Source: Paenibacillus sp. 32352
GTDB taxonomy: Bacteria > Bacillota > Bacilli > Paenibacillales > NBRC-103111
Length of the DNA stretch: 64,000 bases
Assembly: GCF_002042965.1 (NCBI RefSeq)
Contig: NZ_MZNT01000007.1
Span: forward strand, 124,001 to 188,000
Direction: 5' to 3'
In this document: positions 34,064 through 42,572 of the stretch, one piece after another
How the letters are laid out: each line of letters starts with the position of its first letter
Position numbering within the stretch: position 1 is the stretch's first letter
The notes under the pieces: model-generated
The model's database searches: none
The model's input: the letters and a program-made list of their open reading frames with translations, nothing else
What the model was told of the DNA's origin: nothing
Program-made: the position numbers and the translations under genes

Positions 34064-35023
34064 TCACTTTCTGTTCTGCAATTCCCGGATTGTTGCTGCA
34101 ATCCCGTCTGCTGGCTTCGTAACCGGAATCGGTCCGATGTGGCGCCTGTATTTCTCCCCGCTTAAGCGCAGCGGTTCCTCCGTTAAGTACAGCATTTCAA
34201 CAACCTCCTTCATGACAGGAACGAATAGTCCCAGCAGCGACAATCCGAACCTGCCAAGGGCAATAACGGGCTTCTTCATTCCGCTCGCTTGTCTGGCAAT
34301 CCGAACTATCTCATGTCCGGAAATCACGTCGGAGCCAGGAATATTCCAATTTTGCCCGTATGCATGGTCGCGTCCCGCCAGCTCAACAACCATCACAGCC
34401 GCGTCAGGCAAATATACGTATTCCCGAGGTACGGTCATATTGCCAATGAAAAAGGCCATTTTGCCCGCGGCGATCGCTTCAAGTGTCCCACCCAGATATG
34501 AAGCCTGATTCGCAGTCGGTCCGTAATAATCCGGCAAACGAACTATCATAGCCTGCGTTTGCCCCCATCTGCCGCTAAAGATCATCTGCTCGAAAGCAAG
34601 ACGCACTTTTCCTTTCTTAGTATGCGGTTGTTTGGGATGCTCCTCCGCAACCGGATTTGTCTGTCTCCTTCCATAAGGGTAGATACCGTCTATTGCGACT
34701 ACCTTCAAGCTCAGTCGATTAGCTGCCTCCATTACGGATTCACCCAGGGGAATCAATTTGCTCTCCATCTCGTGGTAAGGGACATTGGCACAATGAAACA
34801 ATACATCTGCTTCCTTCGCCGCCCTAGCGATATCATCCGGCTTGAACGCATCCCCAGTAGCCAAAGATAGATGCTCTGGATGACCGAGCTCTCTAGCAAG
34901 CTCCTCGAGCTTTTGGCGTGACCGCCCGAAGGCAATGACGGGGATCCCCCTTTTTGCCAACTCCGCTGTAATAACTGCACCCGTACCTCCGGTTGCGCCC
35001 ACCACAATCGCTTTATTCATCAT
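34064..35023 (-). CDS. NAD(P)-dependent epimerase/dehydratase-like SDR
   Basis: A 319-residue extended SDR. AIVVGATGGTGAVITAELAKRG is the dinucleotide motif (GxxGxxG), DVLFHCANVPYHE follows, and YPYGRRQTNPVAEEHP shows the YxxxK region altered, so catalysis is uncertain (such 'atypical' members bind NAD(P)H as sensors or reductases). The C-terminal part has ENWNIPGSDVISG-like NWNIPGSDVISGHEIVRIA. AAAGGAG precedes ATG-ATG at 35023. Its promoter overlaps a 20-base palindrome, suggesting repression by a TetR-type protein encoded elsewhere. Confidence 0.82.
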   Translation of the reverse strand: MMNKAIVVGATGGTGAVITAELAKRGIPVIAFGRSRQKLEELARELGHPEHLSLATGDAFKPDDIARAAKEADVLFHCANVPYHEMESKLIPLGESVMEAANRLSLKVVAIDGIYPYGRRQTNPVAEEHPKQPHTKKGKVRLAFEQMIFSGRWGQTQAMIVRLPDYYGPTANQASYLGGTLEAIAAGKMAFFIGNMTVPREYVYLPDAAVMVVELAGRDHAYGQNWNIPGSDVISGHEIVRIARQASGMKKPVIALGRFGLSLLGLFVPVMKEVVEMLYLTEEPLRLSGEKYRRHIGPIPVTKPADGIAATIRELQNRK

Positions 35024-35053
35024 TCATCAGCACTCCTTTTTATTTGTAATTGA

Positions 35054-35067
35054 TCAATCACTAACTT
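35054..35067. promoter_or_regulatory. Second, imperfect operator-like repeat before the SDR gene
   Basis: Around TTGATCAA (TGATTGA/TCAATTA arms on the minus strand), about 25 bases downstream of the stronger palindrome and beyond the transcription start. The half-sites share TTGA/TCAA with it. Confidence 0.4.
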
Positions 35068-35075
35068 ATGTGAAA

Positions 35076-35108
35076 ACTATACCAAGTTGTTATTGATTAG
35101 TCAATAAC
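35076..35108 (-). promoter_or_regulatory. Promoter and overlapping palindromic operator of the SDR gene
   Basis: Minus strand TTGACT (35104-35099), 17-base spacer, TATAGT (35081-35076). The -35 lies inside GTTATTGA-TTAG-TCAATAAC (35089-35108, plus strand), a perfect eight-base-arm palindrome of TetR-operator type. Binding would block RNA polymerase. Confidence 0.7.
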
Positions 35109-35270
35109 TAATTTTCCGATTTGTTGAAGAATAATAGTACAGCTGCCGCGGCACGCCGTTCCTTAAGCTTTACGACTGGTTGTAAGTTTGAGCACGGATA
35201 GAGGAGTTGGACCATCATGGACAGCGCGTAAAGGCGGAAAACGGGATGCGAGTGCTTTTGTCATATGTAC

Positions 35271-35296
35271 AAAAAAGCCCCCTTAAGTAAGGGGAC
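35271..35296 (-). terminator. Terminator of ahpC-ahpF
   Basis: Minus strand GTCCCCTT, ACTT, AAGGGGGC, then TTTTTT. Confidence 0.8.
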
Positions 35297-35320
35297 TTTA
35301 GAGTTATTGCATGCTAATTA

Positions 35321-36850
35321 TTAATTACGGATTAGATAGTCGAATGCGCCTAAGGCCGCATTGGCACCTGATCCCATAGAAATAATGATTTGCTTGTAAG
35401 GGCTGTTGGTGCAGTCGCCGGCAGCGAATACACCAGGAACATTCGTTGCGCCATGACGATCTACGACGATCTCGCCGAAGCGAGTACGTTCAACCGTATC
35501 GCCCAGCCAATCGGTATTAGGAACAAGACCGATTTGAACGAATACTCCTTGCAAATCGACATGGTGTTCAGTACCCGAATCGCGATCGATATAGGTAATT
35601 CCATCTACCTTGTCCGTGCCTGTAATCTCCTTGGTTTGGACGTTCTTGAGGACCGTCACGTTAGGGAGGCTATAGAGCCGTTTTTGCAATACCGCATCGG
35701 CCTTAAGTTCAGGCATGAACTCGAGGACCGTCACATGCTTCACGATACCGGCCAGATCAATAGCCGCCTCGATACCGGAGTTGCCGCCGCCGATCACGGC
35801 TACATCCTTCCCGATGAACAATGGGCCGTCACAATGAGGGCAATAAGCTACCCCCTTGTTCTTGAATTCCGCTTCACCCGGAACCCCGACATTGCGCCAA
35901 CGGGCACCAGTCGAGAGAATGACGGTTTTGCTCTTCAGCACTGCGCCGTTCTCAAGCTCGATTTCGACGAGATCCTTCTTCTCCAAGCGTTTGGCACGCT
36001 GAAGCTTCATGACGTCGATGCCGTATTCCTTTACGTGCTCTTCTAAGCTCGCCACGAGCTTGGGACCTTCGGTATACTTCATGCTGATGAAGTTTTCAAT
36101 ACCCATGGTATCCATGACTTGTCCGCCAAAACGCTCGGCGACAATCCCGGTGCGAATCCCTTTGCGTGCCGCGTAGATTGCCGCACTGGCACCGGCAGGA
36201 CCTCCGCCAACGACAAGGACGTCGAAGGGCTCTTTATCAGCAAATTCAGCCGCGTCAGGAGCGTTACCGAGCTTCGCAAGAATCTCTTCAAGTGTCATAC
36301 GGCCGCTGCCGAAAAATTCATCATTGAGATAAACCGAAGGTACGGCCATAACGTCTCTCGTTTCAACCTCGTGCTTGAAGGCTGCGCCATCAATCATCGT
36401 ATGGCTGATACCGGGATTAAGGATGCTCATCAGATTCAAAGCTTGGACGACATCGGGACAATTATGGCAGCTCAGGCTGACATAGGTCTCGAAACGGTAT
36501 TCGCCACGGATGCCCTTGATCTGATCTATGAGGTTCTGCTCTACTTTAGGCGGTCTGCCGCTTGCTTGAAGCAGTGCAAGTACCAAGGACGTGAACTCGT
36601 GCCCTAGAGGGACACCGGCAAAAACGACACCCGTGTCTTCACCCGCACGGTTCACGCTGAAACTTGGCGTGCGATATAGCTCGGTTCTTTCTACCGTAAT
36701 CTTGGAGGAGATGCCGGTGATTTCATCGATCAGCTCCAGCATCTCCTGGGATACGGCATCAGAACCCGCACTCACTTTGATCTGCACATCGCCTTCCATG
36801 AGCTGCAGGTATTGAGTTAGCTGTTCTTTGATATCCGCATCCAATGCCAT
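35321..36850 (-). CDS. ahpF: Alkyl hydroperoxide reductase subunit F
   Basis: A 509-residue NADH:peroxiredoxin oxidoreductase. The N-terminal tandem thioredoxin-fold domain has [11 protein letters not shown]; the FAD/NADH part begins [22 protein letters not shown], has the redox CPHC in [31 protein letters not shown] and closes with [19 protein letters not shown]. Length is the family norm (about 510-520). It reduces AhpC with NADH so that peroxides are removed. The start is 13 bases after ahpC on the same strand; an operon terminator follows it. Confidence 0.97.
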   Translation of the reverse strand: MALDADIKEQLTQYLQLMEGDVQIKVSAGSDAVSQEMLELIDEITGISSKITVERTELYRTPSFSVNRAGEDTGVVFAGVPLGHEFTSLVLALLQASGRPPKVEQNLIDQIKGIRGEYRFETYVSLSCHNCPDVVQALNLMSILNPGISHTMIDGAAFKHEVETRDVMAVPSVYLNDEFFGSGRMTLEEILAKLGNAPDAAEFADKEPFDVLVVGGGPAGASAAIYAARKGIRTGIVAERFGGQVMDTMGIENFISMKYTEGPKLVASLEEHVKEYGIDVMKLQRAKRLEKKDLVEIELENGAVLKSKTVILSTGARWRNVGVPGEAEFKNKGVAYCPHCDGPLFIGKDVAVIGGGNSGIEAAIDLAGIVKHVTVLEFMPELKADAVLQKRLYSLPNVTVLKNVQTKEITGTDKVDGITYIDRDSGTEHHVDLQGVFVQIGLVPNTDWLGDTVERTRFGEIVVDRHGATNVPGVFAAGDCTNSPYKQIIISMGSGANAALGAFDYLIRN

Positions 36851-36863
36851 AAGTTATCGCTCC

Positions 36864-37427
36864 TTAGATCTTTCCGACGAGATCAAGGCTTGGCTTCAAG
36901 GTTTTGGAGCCTTCTTGCCATTTTGCAGGGCATACTTCGCCTGGATTGTTACGTACGTATTGAGCAGCCTTAACCTTGTTCACCAAGATGCTTGCATCAC
37001 GGCCGATTCCGCCTGCATTGATTTCAAGCGCTTGGATAACGCCGTCCGGATCGATAATGAAAGTACCGCGATCTGCAACGCCTTCCTCTTCGATCAATAC
37101 GTCGAAGTTACGGGAGATCGTATGAGAAGGATCGCCGATCATGATGTAAGTGATTTTTCCGATTGTCTCGGAGCTATCATGCCATGCTTTATGTGTAAAG
37201 TGAGTATCTGTGGAAACAGAGTATACTTCAACGCCCAGGCTTTTCAGGGTTTCGTACTGGTTTTGCAAATCTTCAAGCTCTGTAGGGCATACGAAGGTGA
37301 AGTCTGCAGGGTAGAAGCAAACAACGCTCCATTTTCCTTTGAAGTCGGCTTCTGTAACATCGATAAATTTGCCGTTATGGTAAGCTGATGCTTTGAATGG
37401 TAACACTTCTTTTCCGATTAGAGACAT
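36864..37427 (-). CDS. ahpC: Alkyl hydroperoxide reductase subunit C (peroxiredoxin)
   Basis: A 187-residue typical 2-Cys peroxiredoxin. Peroxidatic Cys in [17 protein letters not shown], resolving Cys in [14 protein letters not shown], and the GGIGRDAS segment of AhpC decamers are all present. It reduces H2O2 and organic hydroperoxides and is recycled by AhpF, the next gene. TAAGGAGG precedes the ATG. A 12-base palindrome sits 42 bases upstream; a canonical PerR box was not found. Confidence 0.97.
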   Translation of the reverse strand: MSLIGKEVLPFKASAYHNGKFIDVTEADFKGKWSVVCFYPADFTFVCPTELEDLQNQYETLKSLGVEVYSVSTDTHFTHKAWHDSSETIGKITYIMIGDPSHTISRNFDVLIEEEGVADRGTFIIDPDGVIQALEINAGGIGRDASILVNKVKAAQYVRNNPGEVCPAKWQEGSKTLKPSLDLVGKI

Positions 37428-37468
37428 AGTGAAAGTTCCTCCTTAGAAATTGGATTCGTTTTTGTACA

Positions 37469-37480
37469 TATCATATGATA
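37469..37480. promoter_or_regulatory. Perfect palindrome in the ahpC leader
   Basis: TATCATATGATA lies 42 bases before the ahpC start. It is not the TTATAAT-N-ATTATAA PerR consensus. I could not place convincing -35/-10 elements around it. Confidence 0.35.
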
Positions 37481-37601
37481 CCTCAAACTGCCATTTTAAT
37501 CATGAAGTTATGATGAAGAAATTATGAAAGAATGATGAAAATCATGGAGAATCCGATTGCGGGCCGGATATGCATTCAATAACTTCCTTTGGATCATGTA
37601 C

Positions 37602-37642
37602 AAAAAGAGGGAATCCCTTGCCTGCAAGCAAAAGTCTCCCTC
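37602..37642 (-). terminator. Terminator after the DUF917 gene
   Basis: Minus strand GAGGGA and TCCCTC close an outer stem, with CTTGC/GCAAG inside, followed by TTTTT. Confidence 0.6.
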
Positions 37643-37679
37643 ATTATATGGAAGTTGATGATGATCCGGACTGCTAAAG

Positions 37680-38741
37680 CTAAACTGCGGCAGAAACAAT
37701 CGGTTTCCCGATGGTTGACTCAATGGGCTTCAATAAATTCTCGTTGCTCATCGTCGTGCTCAGAATCAGTTGTTCTTTAGGTGCCGATATCACGGTCAGA
37801 CGCTGGCCTTTCTCGATAGCTGCAGAAACAACCGGTTTAGCCGTGGATGCATCCAATGTCATGATCAGATCCGGAAAAGTCGCGAGCCGCTCCCCATCCT
37901 TCTCCAGCGTCATATATTCGTTCCAGAAGGTCAATTCAAATTTTCCGTCAACCGTAACGATACCGACATCGAAGCCATTTTTGGTCTCCATCCGGAAATC
38001 GGTCACCGTACCTGTTGTCTCTACGCGTCCGCCAAGCTTATTCACGACCGCATCAATAGCCGCTTCTCCCCTATGATTCAGCAAGGCTTCCCCAAGCTCA
38101 ATTGCCTGCCGGATGGCTCCTGGGGCACCGTGCTGTTTGGCATAACGGACGGTAACCGGATTTCTGGCCACAGCAACCATCCCGCCGGCCTCAATCGACG
38201 CATTACGTACCATCGATGCGGATCTTTCCAGTACGCCGGATACGCCGATTTCGATGTAACGGCCGCCTTTGCCGCCGACTGCACCTTGATGGGAGATATA
38301 ATCGGGCAATTCGGAAATGTTCATAGCCCCCATCAACCCTGTCGGATGCGCGCGGCCGTTGCAAGGATTATCAATGACCGGAATGCCGGTCATCGCGGAT
38401 TGGAACCAGCCGTTCACAGTTGTCTCTGCGCCATTCTCGTTGGTAATCAAGCCTTGAATCGGCTTTTGCACTCTTTGCGATACCATTTCGAGAGCCCGGA
38501 TATAATGAACCGGCTTCAAATATTTGTCCTTAGCGCCGGGAGCGCCGACTAGGGCTACCGTAACAAGAAGATCCTCGTCATTCAATTCGTCTACAGTAAG
38601 AAGCTTCGGTTCCCCGAGTTCAAGAGCAAGCTTGCCGATCTCAAGTCCTCTCTCGATCCAGCCGCCGCCCCCTCCTCCGAGCACCGCGCCGCCGTAAACG
38701 GCATATTCCATTATGCGTTGATCCAGTGTCATCGTTGACAT
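37680..38741 (-). CDS. DUF917 domain-containing protein
   Basis: A 353-residue soluble protein of the DUF917 family, related to the S-domain of acetone carboxylase/hydantoinase-like proteins. Conserved parts include YGGAVLGGGGGGWIERGLEI, PIQGLITNENGAETTVNGW, GIPVIDNPCNGRAHPTGLMG and NPVTVRYAKQHGAPGAI. DUF917 proteins often accompany hydantoin, allantoin or peptide-like substrate transporters; no reaction is proven. It is 13 bases downstream of the OPT transporter, so it likely acts on what that transporter imports. RBS AGAGGG. Confidence 0.83.
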   Translation of the reverse strand: MSTMTLDQRIMEYAVYGGAVLGGGGGGWIERGLEIGKLALELGEPKLLTVDELNDEDLLVTVALVGAPGAKDKYLKPVHYIRALEMVSQRVQKPIQGLITNENGAETTVNGWFQSAMTGIPVIDNPCNGRAHPTGLMGAMNISELPDYISHQGAVGGKGGRYIEIGVSGVLERSASMVRNASIEAGGMVAVARNPVTVRYAKQHGAPGAIRQAIELGEALLNHRGEAAIDAVVNKLGGRVETTGTVTDFRMETKNGFDVGIVTVDGKFELTFWNEYMTLEKDGERLATFPDLIMTLDASTAKPVVSAAIEKGQRLTVISAPKEQLILSTTMSNENLLKPIESTIGKPIVSAAV

Positions 38742-38754
38742 GCCAATCCCTCTT

Positions 38755-40362
38755 TTACTTTTTTAATTTGAACACGGAATTAAAGAAGCTGTACAAAGCA
38801 TCACCGGCAATGAATCCCGCTGCCATTATGCTCATCGTCTTTTCCGCTTCTTTACCTTTGACCTTCAAGACGATCAGGCGAATCGCAATCCCCGCCAGCA
38901 CAGCCCAGCAAGCGTACGGTGTCAGAATCAGCAAACCGGTAGCAAATAAAATGCCCAGCTGCCGCTTCGATCCGCCGATCAGCTGAAGGAGCGCTCCCGG
39001 TATAGCCCATAAGACTAATTGCATAGCGACGTCAGGTGTAGTGCCGGCACTAATCGTTGACGCATACACGGTATCAATAGGAGGAACCATATGATTGCTA
39101 AAGTAGCTGGGATAAGTAAGGATAACCGTCAAAAGCGATACGCCGAAAGCAATCATTCCCGTAATATATTGGGCTCTTCTGCCCTGCAGCTCATACTCGA
39201 TGTCTTCACCGTTCCCGCGCAGGATATAGCCTGTCTTCAGGTCATAACCCATATCCGCGAAGGCAGGCCCTGTCGCCGCACTGAATCCTGCCAGCAATGC
39301 CAATGCAACCGGCGGAAATCCGATCAGCATCCCGATTAGCAAAGTGATAAAGGACACGGCAAAAGCGGGAAACCAGCCGGAGTGCATCGCCGCAATGCCG
39401 ACGATCAATTCATGCACAAACGCCGCAAAAGCAGCGAAAAGCAGGAAACCGATAAACATGCCGGCTGACATTTCACTCAGTATTCCGCCAACAATCGCAA
39501 TGATCAGGGCAATCCCTAAATATAGAAGAAAGCCATATCCTAATACGCGTCTAGTTGCCTTGGTTGAAACCGTTCCTGATGAAGCTGAGCTTGAGGTGGG
39601 CTCCTGCTGGGCAGGCTCCTGTTCCTTTTGCTTCTTGAGGATCAGTGACGCGACCTGGAATAGCGCAACGAGACCGGCACCGATCATTAAACCGTGCGCT
39701 ATGTAATACTTGCTGATGTCAAAATGGAACCAAGGCAGGGAATATTGCCGAATCATTAGACCGATTCCGAACATGATCAGCGCCCCGATATTACCAATAA
39801 AAGCAACCCCGAAGGCTGACATGGAGATGTGAAAATAAGAGCCGACTAAACCGATCAACGTACCAAGCCCAAGCAGTCCCGCACGCTTACCACCCTGGTC
39901 ACCGGCCATAATGGATTCCGCTGTGGCTACTCCTGGCGCCCATGTTCCTTTGGCCGGAAAAATTTTGGAATCAAACAGCTTGTACAGCAGTGTGGCATCA
40001 AGGAGCATCGCCAAGGCGGCACCTACGAGCATAGGAACAATCAGCTCCTGCTTGCCCATCATAAAAGGAATCCCGATGGGGATTAATAAGCTGTTGGCCG
40101 CCCCAAAGGTCGCTGACGATATTGCCGTTTGAACCAGGTTCTGTCGATGAACCGAACGGTATCTGCTCAGGATGGCGACAGGAACCCTGGCAATAAGCAT
40201 CGCAATCAGCGCGCCGATAATAGATGTGCTCGGTGTGATCCCGAGTGAAGTGATGATTTGCATCCCGATGATCGCACCGAAAACCGACGTGACAATAGTC
40301 AAGATTAATGTAAGCGGCTCCAAAGCAGACGGATGCTTTTTCTTTGAATGGTCCATGGTCAT
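38755..40362 (-). CDS. OPT-family oligopeptide transporter
   Basis: A 535-residue membrane protein with about 14 helices, beginning LEPLTLILTIVTSVFGAIIGMQI and containing TWAPGVATAESIMAGDQGGKRAGLLGLG and PPVALALLAGFSAATGPAFADMGYDLKTGYILRG, typical of bacterial OPT members that move small peptides or metal chelates with protons. A flexible cytosolic segment (KKQKEQEPAQQEPTSSSAS) separates the halves. It is flanked by its IclR regulator and DUF917 in one operon. Confidence 0.88.
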   Translation of the reverse strand: MTMDHSKKKHPSALEPLTLILTIVTSVFGAIIGMQIITSLGITPSTSIIGALIAMLIARVPVAILSRYRSVHRQNLVQTAISSATFGAANSLLIPIGIPFMMGKQELIVPMLVGAALAMLLDATLLYKLFDSKIFPAKGTWAPGVATAESIMAGDQGGKRAGLLGLGTLIGLVGSYFHISMSAFGVAFIGNIGALIMFGIGLMIRQYSLPWFHFDISKYYIAHGLMIGAGLVALFQVASLILKKQKEQEPAQQEPTSSSASSGTVSTKATRRVLGYGFLLYLGIALIIAIVGGILSEMSAGMFIGFLLFAAFAAFVHELIVGIAAMHSGWFPAFAVSFITLLIGMLIGFPPVALALLAGFSAATGPAFADMGYDLKTGYILRGNGEDIEYELQGRRAQYITGMIAFGVSLLTVILTYPSYFSNHMVPPIDTVYASTISAGTTPDVAMQLVLWAIPGALLQLIGGSKRQLGILFATGLLILTPYACWAVLAGIAIRLIVLKVKGKEAEKTMSIMAAGFIAGDALYSFFNSVFKLKK

Positions 40363-40389
40363 GTTGTAATCTCCTTCTATGCTGTAGTG

Positions 40390-41160
40390 TTATGGAAGCA
40401 TCCGATATGCTTCTGGGTTCTGAGCAAGCAGTCTTTGAATTTCGGACTTGGCCGCTTTAAGATGCTCGAGGGCAGGCTCGATTTTATCGGCCGGCATCCG
40501 AAAGTCGGGTCCGCCAATCGCCAACGAAGCCATGATTTCATGACGGGCATTAAATATCGGAACAGCTATGGCAAAAACCTCTTCCGTATACTCTCCCATG
40601 GAATAGGCCCAGCCTGCTTTTCGAATTTCGTCCAGATCCCGACTCAGCTCTTCCTTCGATACAATCGTTCGATCCGTATATCGGCGCAATCCCTTATCCA
40701 TGATGGCCATTTGGACATCCTTGCGCAGATAGGCCATGATCACTTTGTTGGAAGCGCCCACACAAAGAGGCGAGCGACTGCCGACGGTAACACCGTACCG
40801 GATCGTCTGCGAGCTTTCTACAATCTCAACACAAATGCCCTCATCCCCATCTCGCCAAATCAAATAGGTCGATTCGCCGGTTTCAGCGGCAAGACGGCGC
40901 ATGACAGGAAGCATAAAATCGGAAATGGAGAAGTTGTCCTTCACGACAGCCCCGAGCTCCATCCATTTGATCCCTAGCGTGTATTTCTTTGTTTCTTGAT
41001 TTTGGATCAAGTACCCGTGCTCCTCGAAGGTTGATAAGATCCGGTGAGCTATGGAGTGACTCATATTCATTTCCTTTGCCAGCTCCCGAACCCCCCATTG
41101 CGGCGTCTCTCTCGTAAAATAACTTAACAATTTCAATGAGTTATCCAGCGTTTTTAACAA
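40390..41160 (-). CDS. IclR-family transcriptional regulator
   Basis: A 256-residue regulator: winged helix at the N-terminus (LDNSLKLLSYFTRETPQWGVRELAKEMNMSHSIAHRILSTFEEHGYL) and the IclR effector domain (FMLPVMRRLAAETGEST..WRDGDEGICVEIVESSQTIRYGVTVGSRSPLCVGASNKVIMAYL). The TTG at 41160 is six bases from AAGGAGG; a TTG at 41166 is too close. It begins the operon IclR-OPT-DUF917 and is probably its autoregulated controller. It may also control the amidohydrolase operon at 42573; no shared operator could be proven. Confidence 0.9.
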   Translation of the reverse strand: MLKTLDNSLKLLSYFTRETPQWGVRELAKEMNMSHSIAHRILSTFEEHGYLIQNQETKKYTLGIKWMELGAVVKDNFSISDFMLPVMRRLAAETGESTYLIWRDGDEGICVEIVESSQTIRYGVTVGSRSPLCVGASNKVIMAYLRKDVQMAIMDKGLRRYTDRTIVSKEELSRDLDEIRKAGWAYSMGEYTEEVFAIAVPIFNARHEIMASLAIGGPDFRMPADKIEPALEHLKAAKSEIQRLLAQNPEAYRMLP

Positions 41161-41216
41161 AAGCAATCCTCCTTGTCCCTATATTAGAACCAGTGTATCT
41201 ATTTTTGATTAAAAAC

Positions 41217-41245
41217 AGTATAGTCAGTTTCGTTTGCAAATTCAA
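41217..41245 (-). promoter_or_regulatory. Sigma-A promoter of the IclR-OPT-DUF917 operon
   Basis: Minus strand TTGAAT (41245-41240), 17-base spacer, TATACT (41222-41217). TTTTTAATCAAAAA, a partial palindrome, sits just after the -10. Confidence 0.75.
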
Positions 41246-41311
41246 GAAAAACTATTCCGTACAATTTTGAATGATCCAAGCCGTTTAACCGCGATAAACT
41301 CCTTGCATGAG

Positions 41312-41352
41312 AAAAGGAGCTAAGCCGCCTTATTTGAGCTTAACTCCTTATA
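41312..41352. terminator. Hairpin between the IclR and DUF1992 genes
   Basis: AAGGAGCTAAGC and GCTTAACTCCTT pair with one bulge each side around a 12-base loop. The trailing T content is modest. It sits between divergent genes, so its role as terminator is doubtful. The rest of 41246-41515 holds no gene. Confidence 0.4.
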
Positions 41353-41515
41353 TTTATCGCGCAACGATGGAAGATAGTGTCCTTCATTATTGGGAGCTGC
41401 GATCAGTGCCACAGTAAAATGATGACTATAATAAGCAGCTGGCAGTACAGATCAGAAGATTAAAAAATAATGAGCCGAAGTATGATAAGATGATGTAAAA
41501 GGAGTTGATAGACCG

Positions 41516-41899
41516 ATGAAATATTTGCATTCCATTGCGGAGGAAAAAATTCAGAAGGCCATCCGGCAAGGAGAATTCGATCGTTTGCCCGGTGACGGAA
41601 AGCCGCTGCCTCCCGATGAATTGGAGAACGTCCCGGAGGAGCTTCGCGTCGGTTTTAAGATTCTTAAAAATGCCGGCCTGATTCCCGAGGAAATGCTGCT
41701 TCGCAAAGAAATGGTTACACTAGGGGACTTGATTGCCGCCTGTCAGGATGATACGGAACGCGAGAGGCTTCAGAACGAGTTAACCGTCAAGAAGCTTCGT
41801 TATCAATCACTAATGTCTGACCGCGGCTGGCTGGCATCCGATGCATTCTCCGAATATGAGCATCAAATCAATCAAAAGCTGACGGACAATGAAAAGTAA
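41516..41899 (+). CDS. DUF1992 (DnaJ homologue subfamily C member 28-like) protein
   Basis: A 127-residue protein matching DUF1992: LHSIAEEKIQKAIRQGEFDRLPGDGKPLP, then EELRVGFKILKNAGLIPEEMLLRKE, then a coiled-coil. The domain is shared with human DNAJC28 but no J-domain is present here. Function is unknown. AAAAGGAG lies 11 bases before the ATG. It converges with the broken kinase gene at 41919. Confidence 0.83.
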   Translation: MKYLHSIAEEKIQKAIRQGEFDRLPGDGKPLPPDELENVPEELRVGFKILKNAGLIPEEMLLRKEMVTLGDLIAACQDDTERERLQNELTVKKLRYQSLMSDRGWLASDAFSEYEHQINQKLTDNEK

Positions 41900-41918
41900 T
41901 GAGGCCAAGGCGGCTTGC

Positions 41919-42317
41919 CTACGCTAGCTCCAAATGGTTTCGAATCATGGAAGCCAAATTGGCCGCTTGTTCCTGGGCTAATGCCCCGGATACTATAGAT
42001 CGTGCCGCCGCCGGAATATACCAGGCTTTGATGTCTTCCTCCGATACACCTGATAAGCTGCAATACTCCTGAAGGAACGCATGACAGGCTGCCTGCTGCG
42101 AAGCCCGGAAGAACTCGTCCACTGCCGCAGACGTTTCCGGTGGGAGTACGGACCGGGGAACCGGCAGCCCGCTCTCCCAAGCAGCAGTACTATTCGTGAA
42201 TTCCTGCTGCACGGCCTTCCAAGACGAATGGGCTTGATACAGCTTGACGACTTTGTCGTCACCGTCCCATGCATATACATCGCAACTCGAACCCGTTCCT
42301 ACACAGTGTCCTAGCAT
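41919..42317 (-). pseudogene. Aminoglycoside-phosphotransferase-like kinase with catalytic core deleted in frame
   Basis: The N-terminus is a kinase N-lobe (GTGSSCDVYAWDGDDKVVKLYQ, with the glycine loop and ATP lysine, then WKAVQQEFTNSTAAWESGLPVPR). The next residues, SVLPPETSAAVDEFFRASQQ then HAFLQEYCSLSGVSEEDIKAWYIPAAAR, match the C-terminal helices of the same family. About 150 residues between, including HGDFHPxN and the DFG-type metal site, are missing. The frame is intact, so a stable but non-catalytic product is possible. The kinase at 1-313 is a relative with a different lesion. Confidence 0.7.
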
Positions 42318-42493
42318 GTTTCATCCGGCCTCCCCCTAGCTTCCATAGATTCTATTTTTAAAGCTAAATCATTCGACACCCTAGCCTATTTTCCTTTTTT
42401 TACCTAATACTATTCCTTAACAGTTCCCATTTCATCCCATATCCCCTTCTTTCTGGTGATTACCTGCAGTAAGAATGTCTGCTTTCTCTCTTT

Positions 42494-42538
42494 TTGAAAA
42501 AAACTATGTATTTTCAATGCTAAATTAAGTAATATTAT
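42494..42538 (+). promoter_or_regulatory. Candidate operator and promoter of the amidohydrolase operon
   Basis: TTGAAAA (42494-42500) and TTTTCAA (42511-42517) form an inverted repeat that overlaps the -35 region (TTTTCA, 42511-42516); TATTAT (42533-42538) is the -10 at a 16-base spacing. The -35 is poor, as in activator-dependent promoters. Confidence 0.45.
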
Positions 42539-42572
42539 ATAGCGGAAAAATAATAGACATCAGGAGGTAACT

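Noticed and set aside
37470..37530. PerR box in front of ahpC
   Set aside because: The palindrome TATCATATGATA does not match the TTATAAT-N-ATTATAA consensus, and I found no second candidate.
41430..41500. Short protein end (...LAVQIRRLKNNEPKYDKMM) before the DUF1992 gene
   Set aside because: The open stretch is only 26 codons between stops and has no start or site; it overlaps the DUF1992 promoter region.
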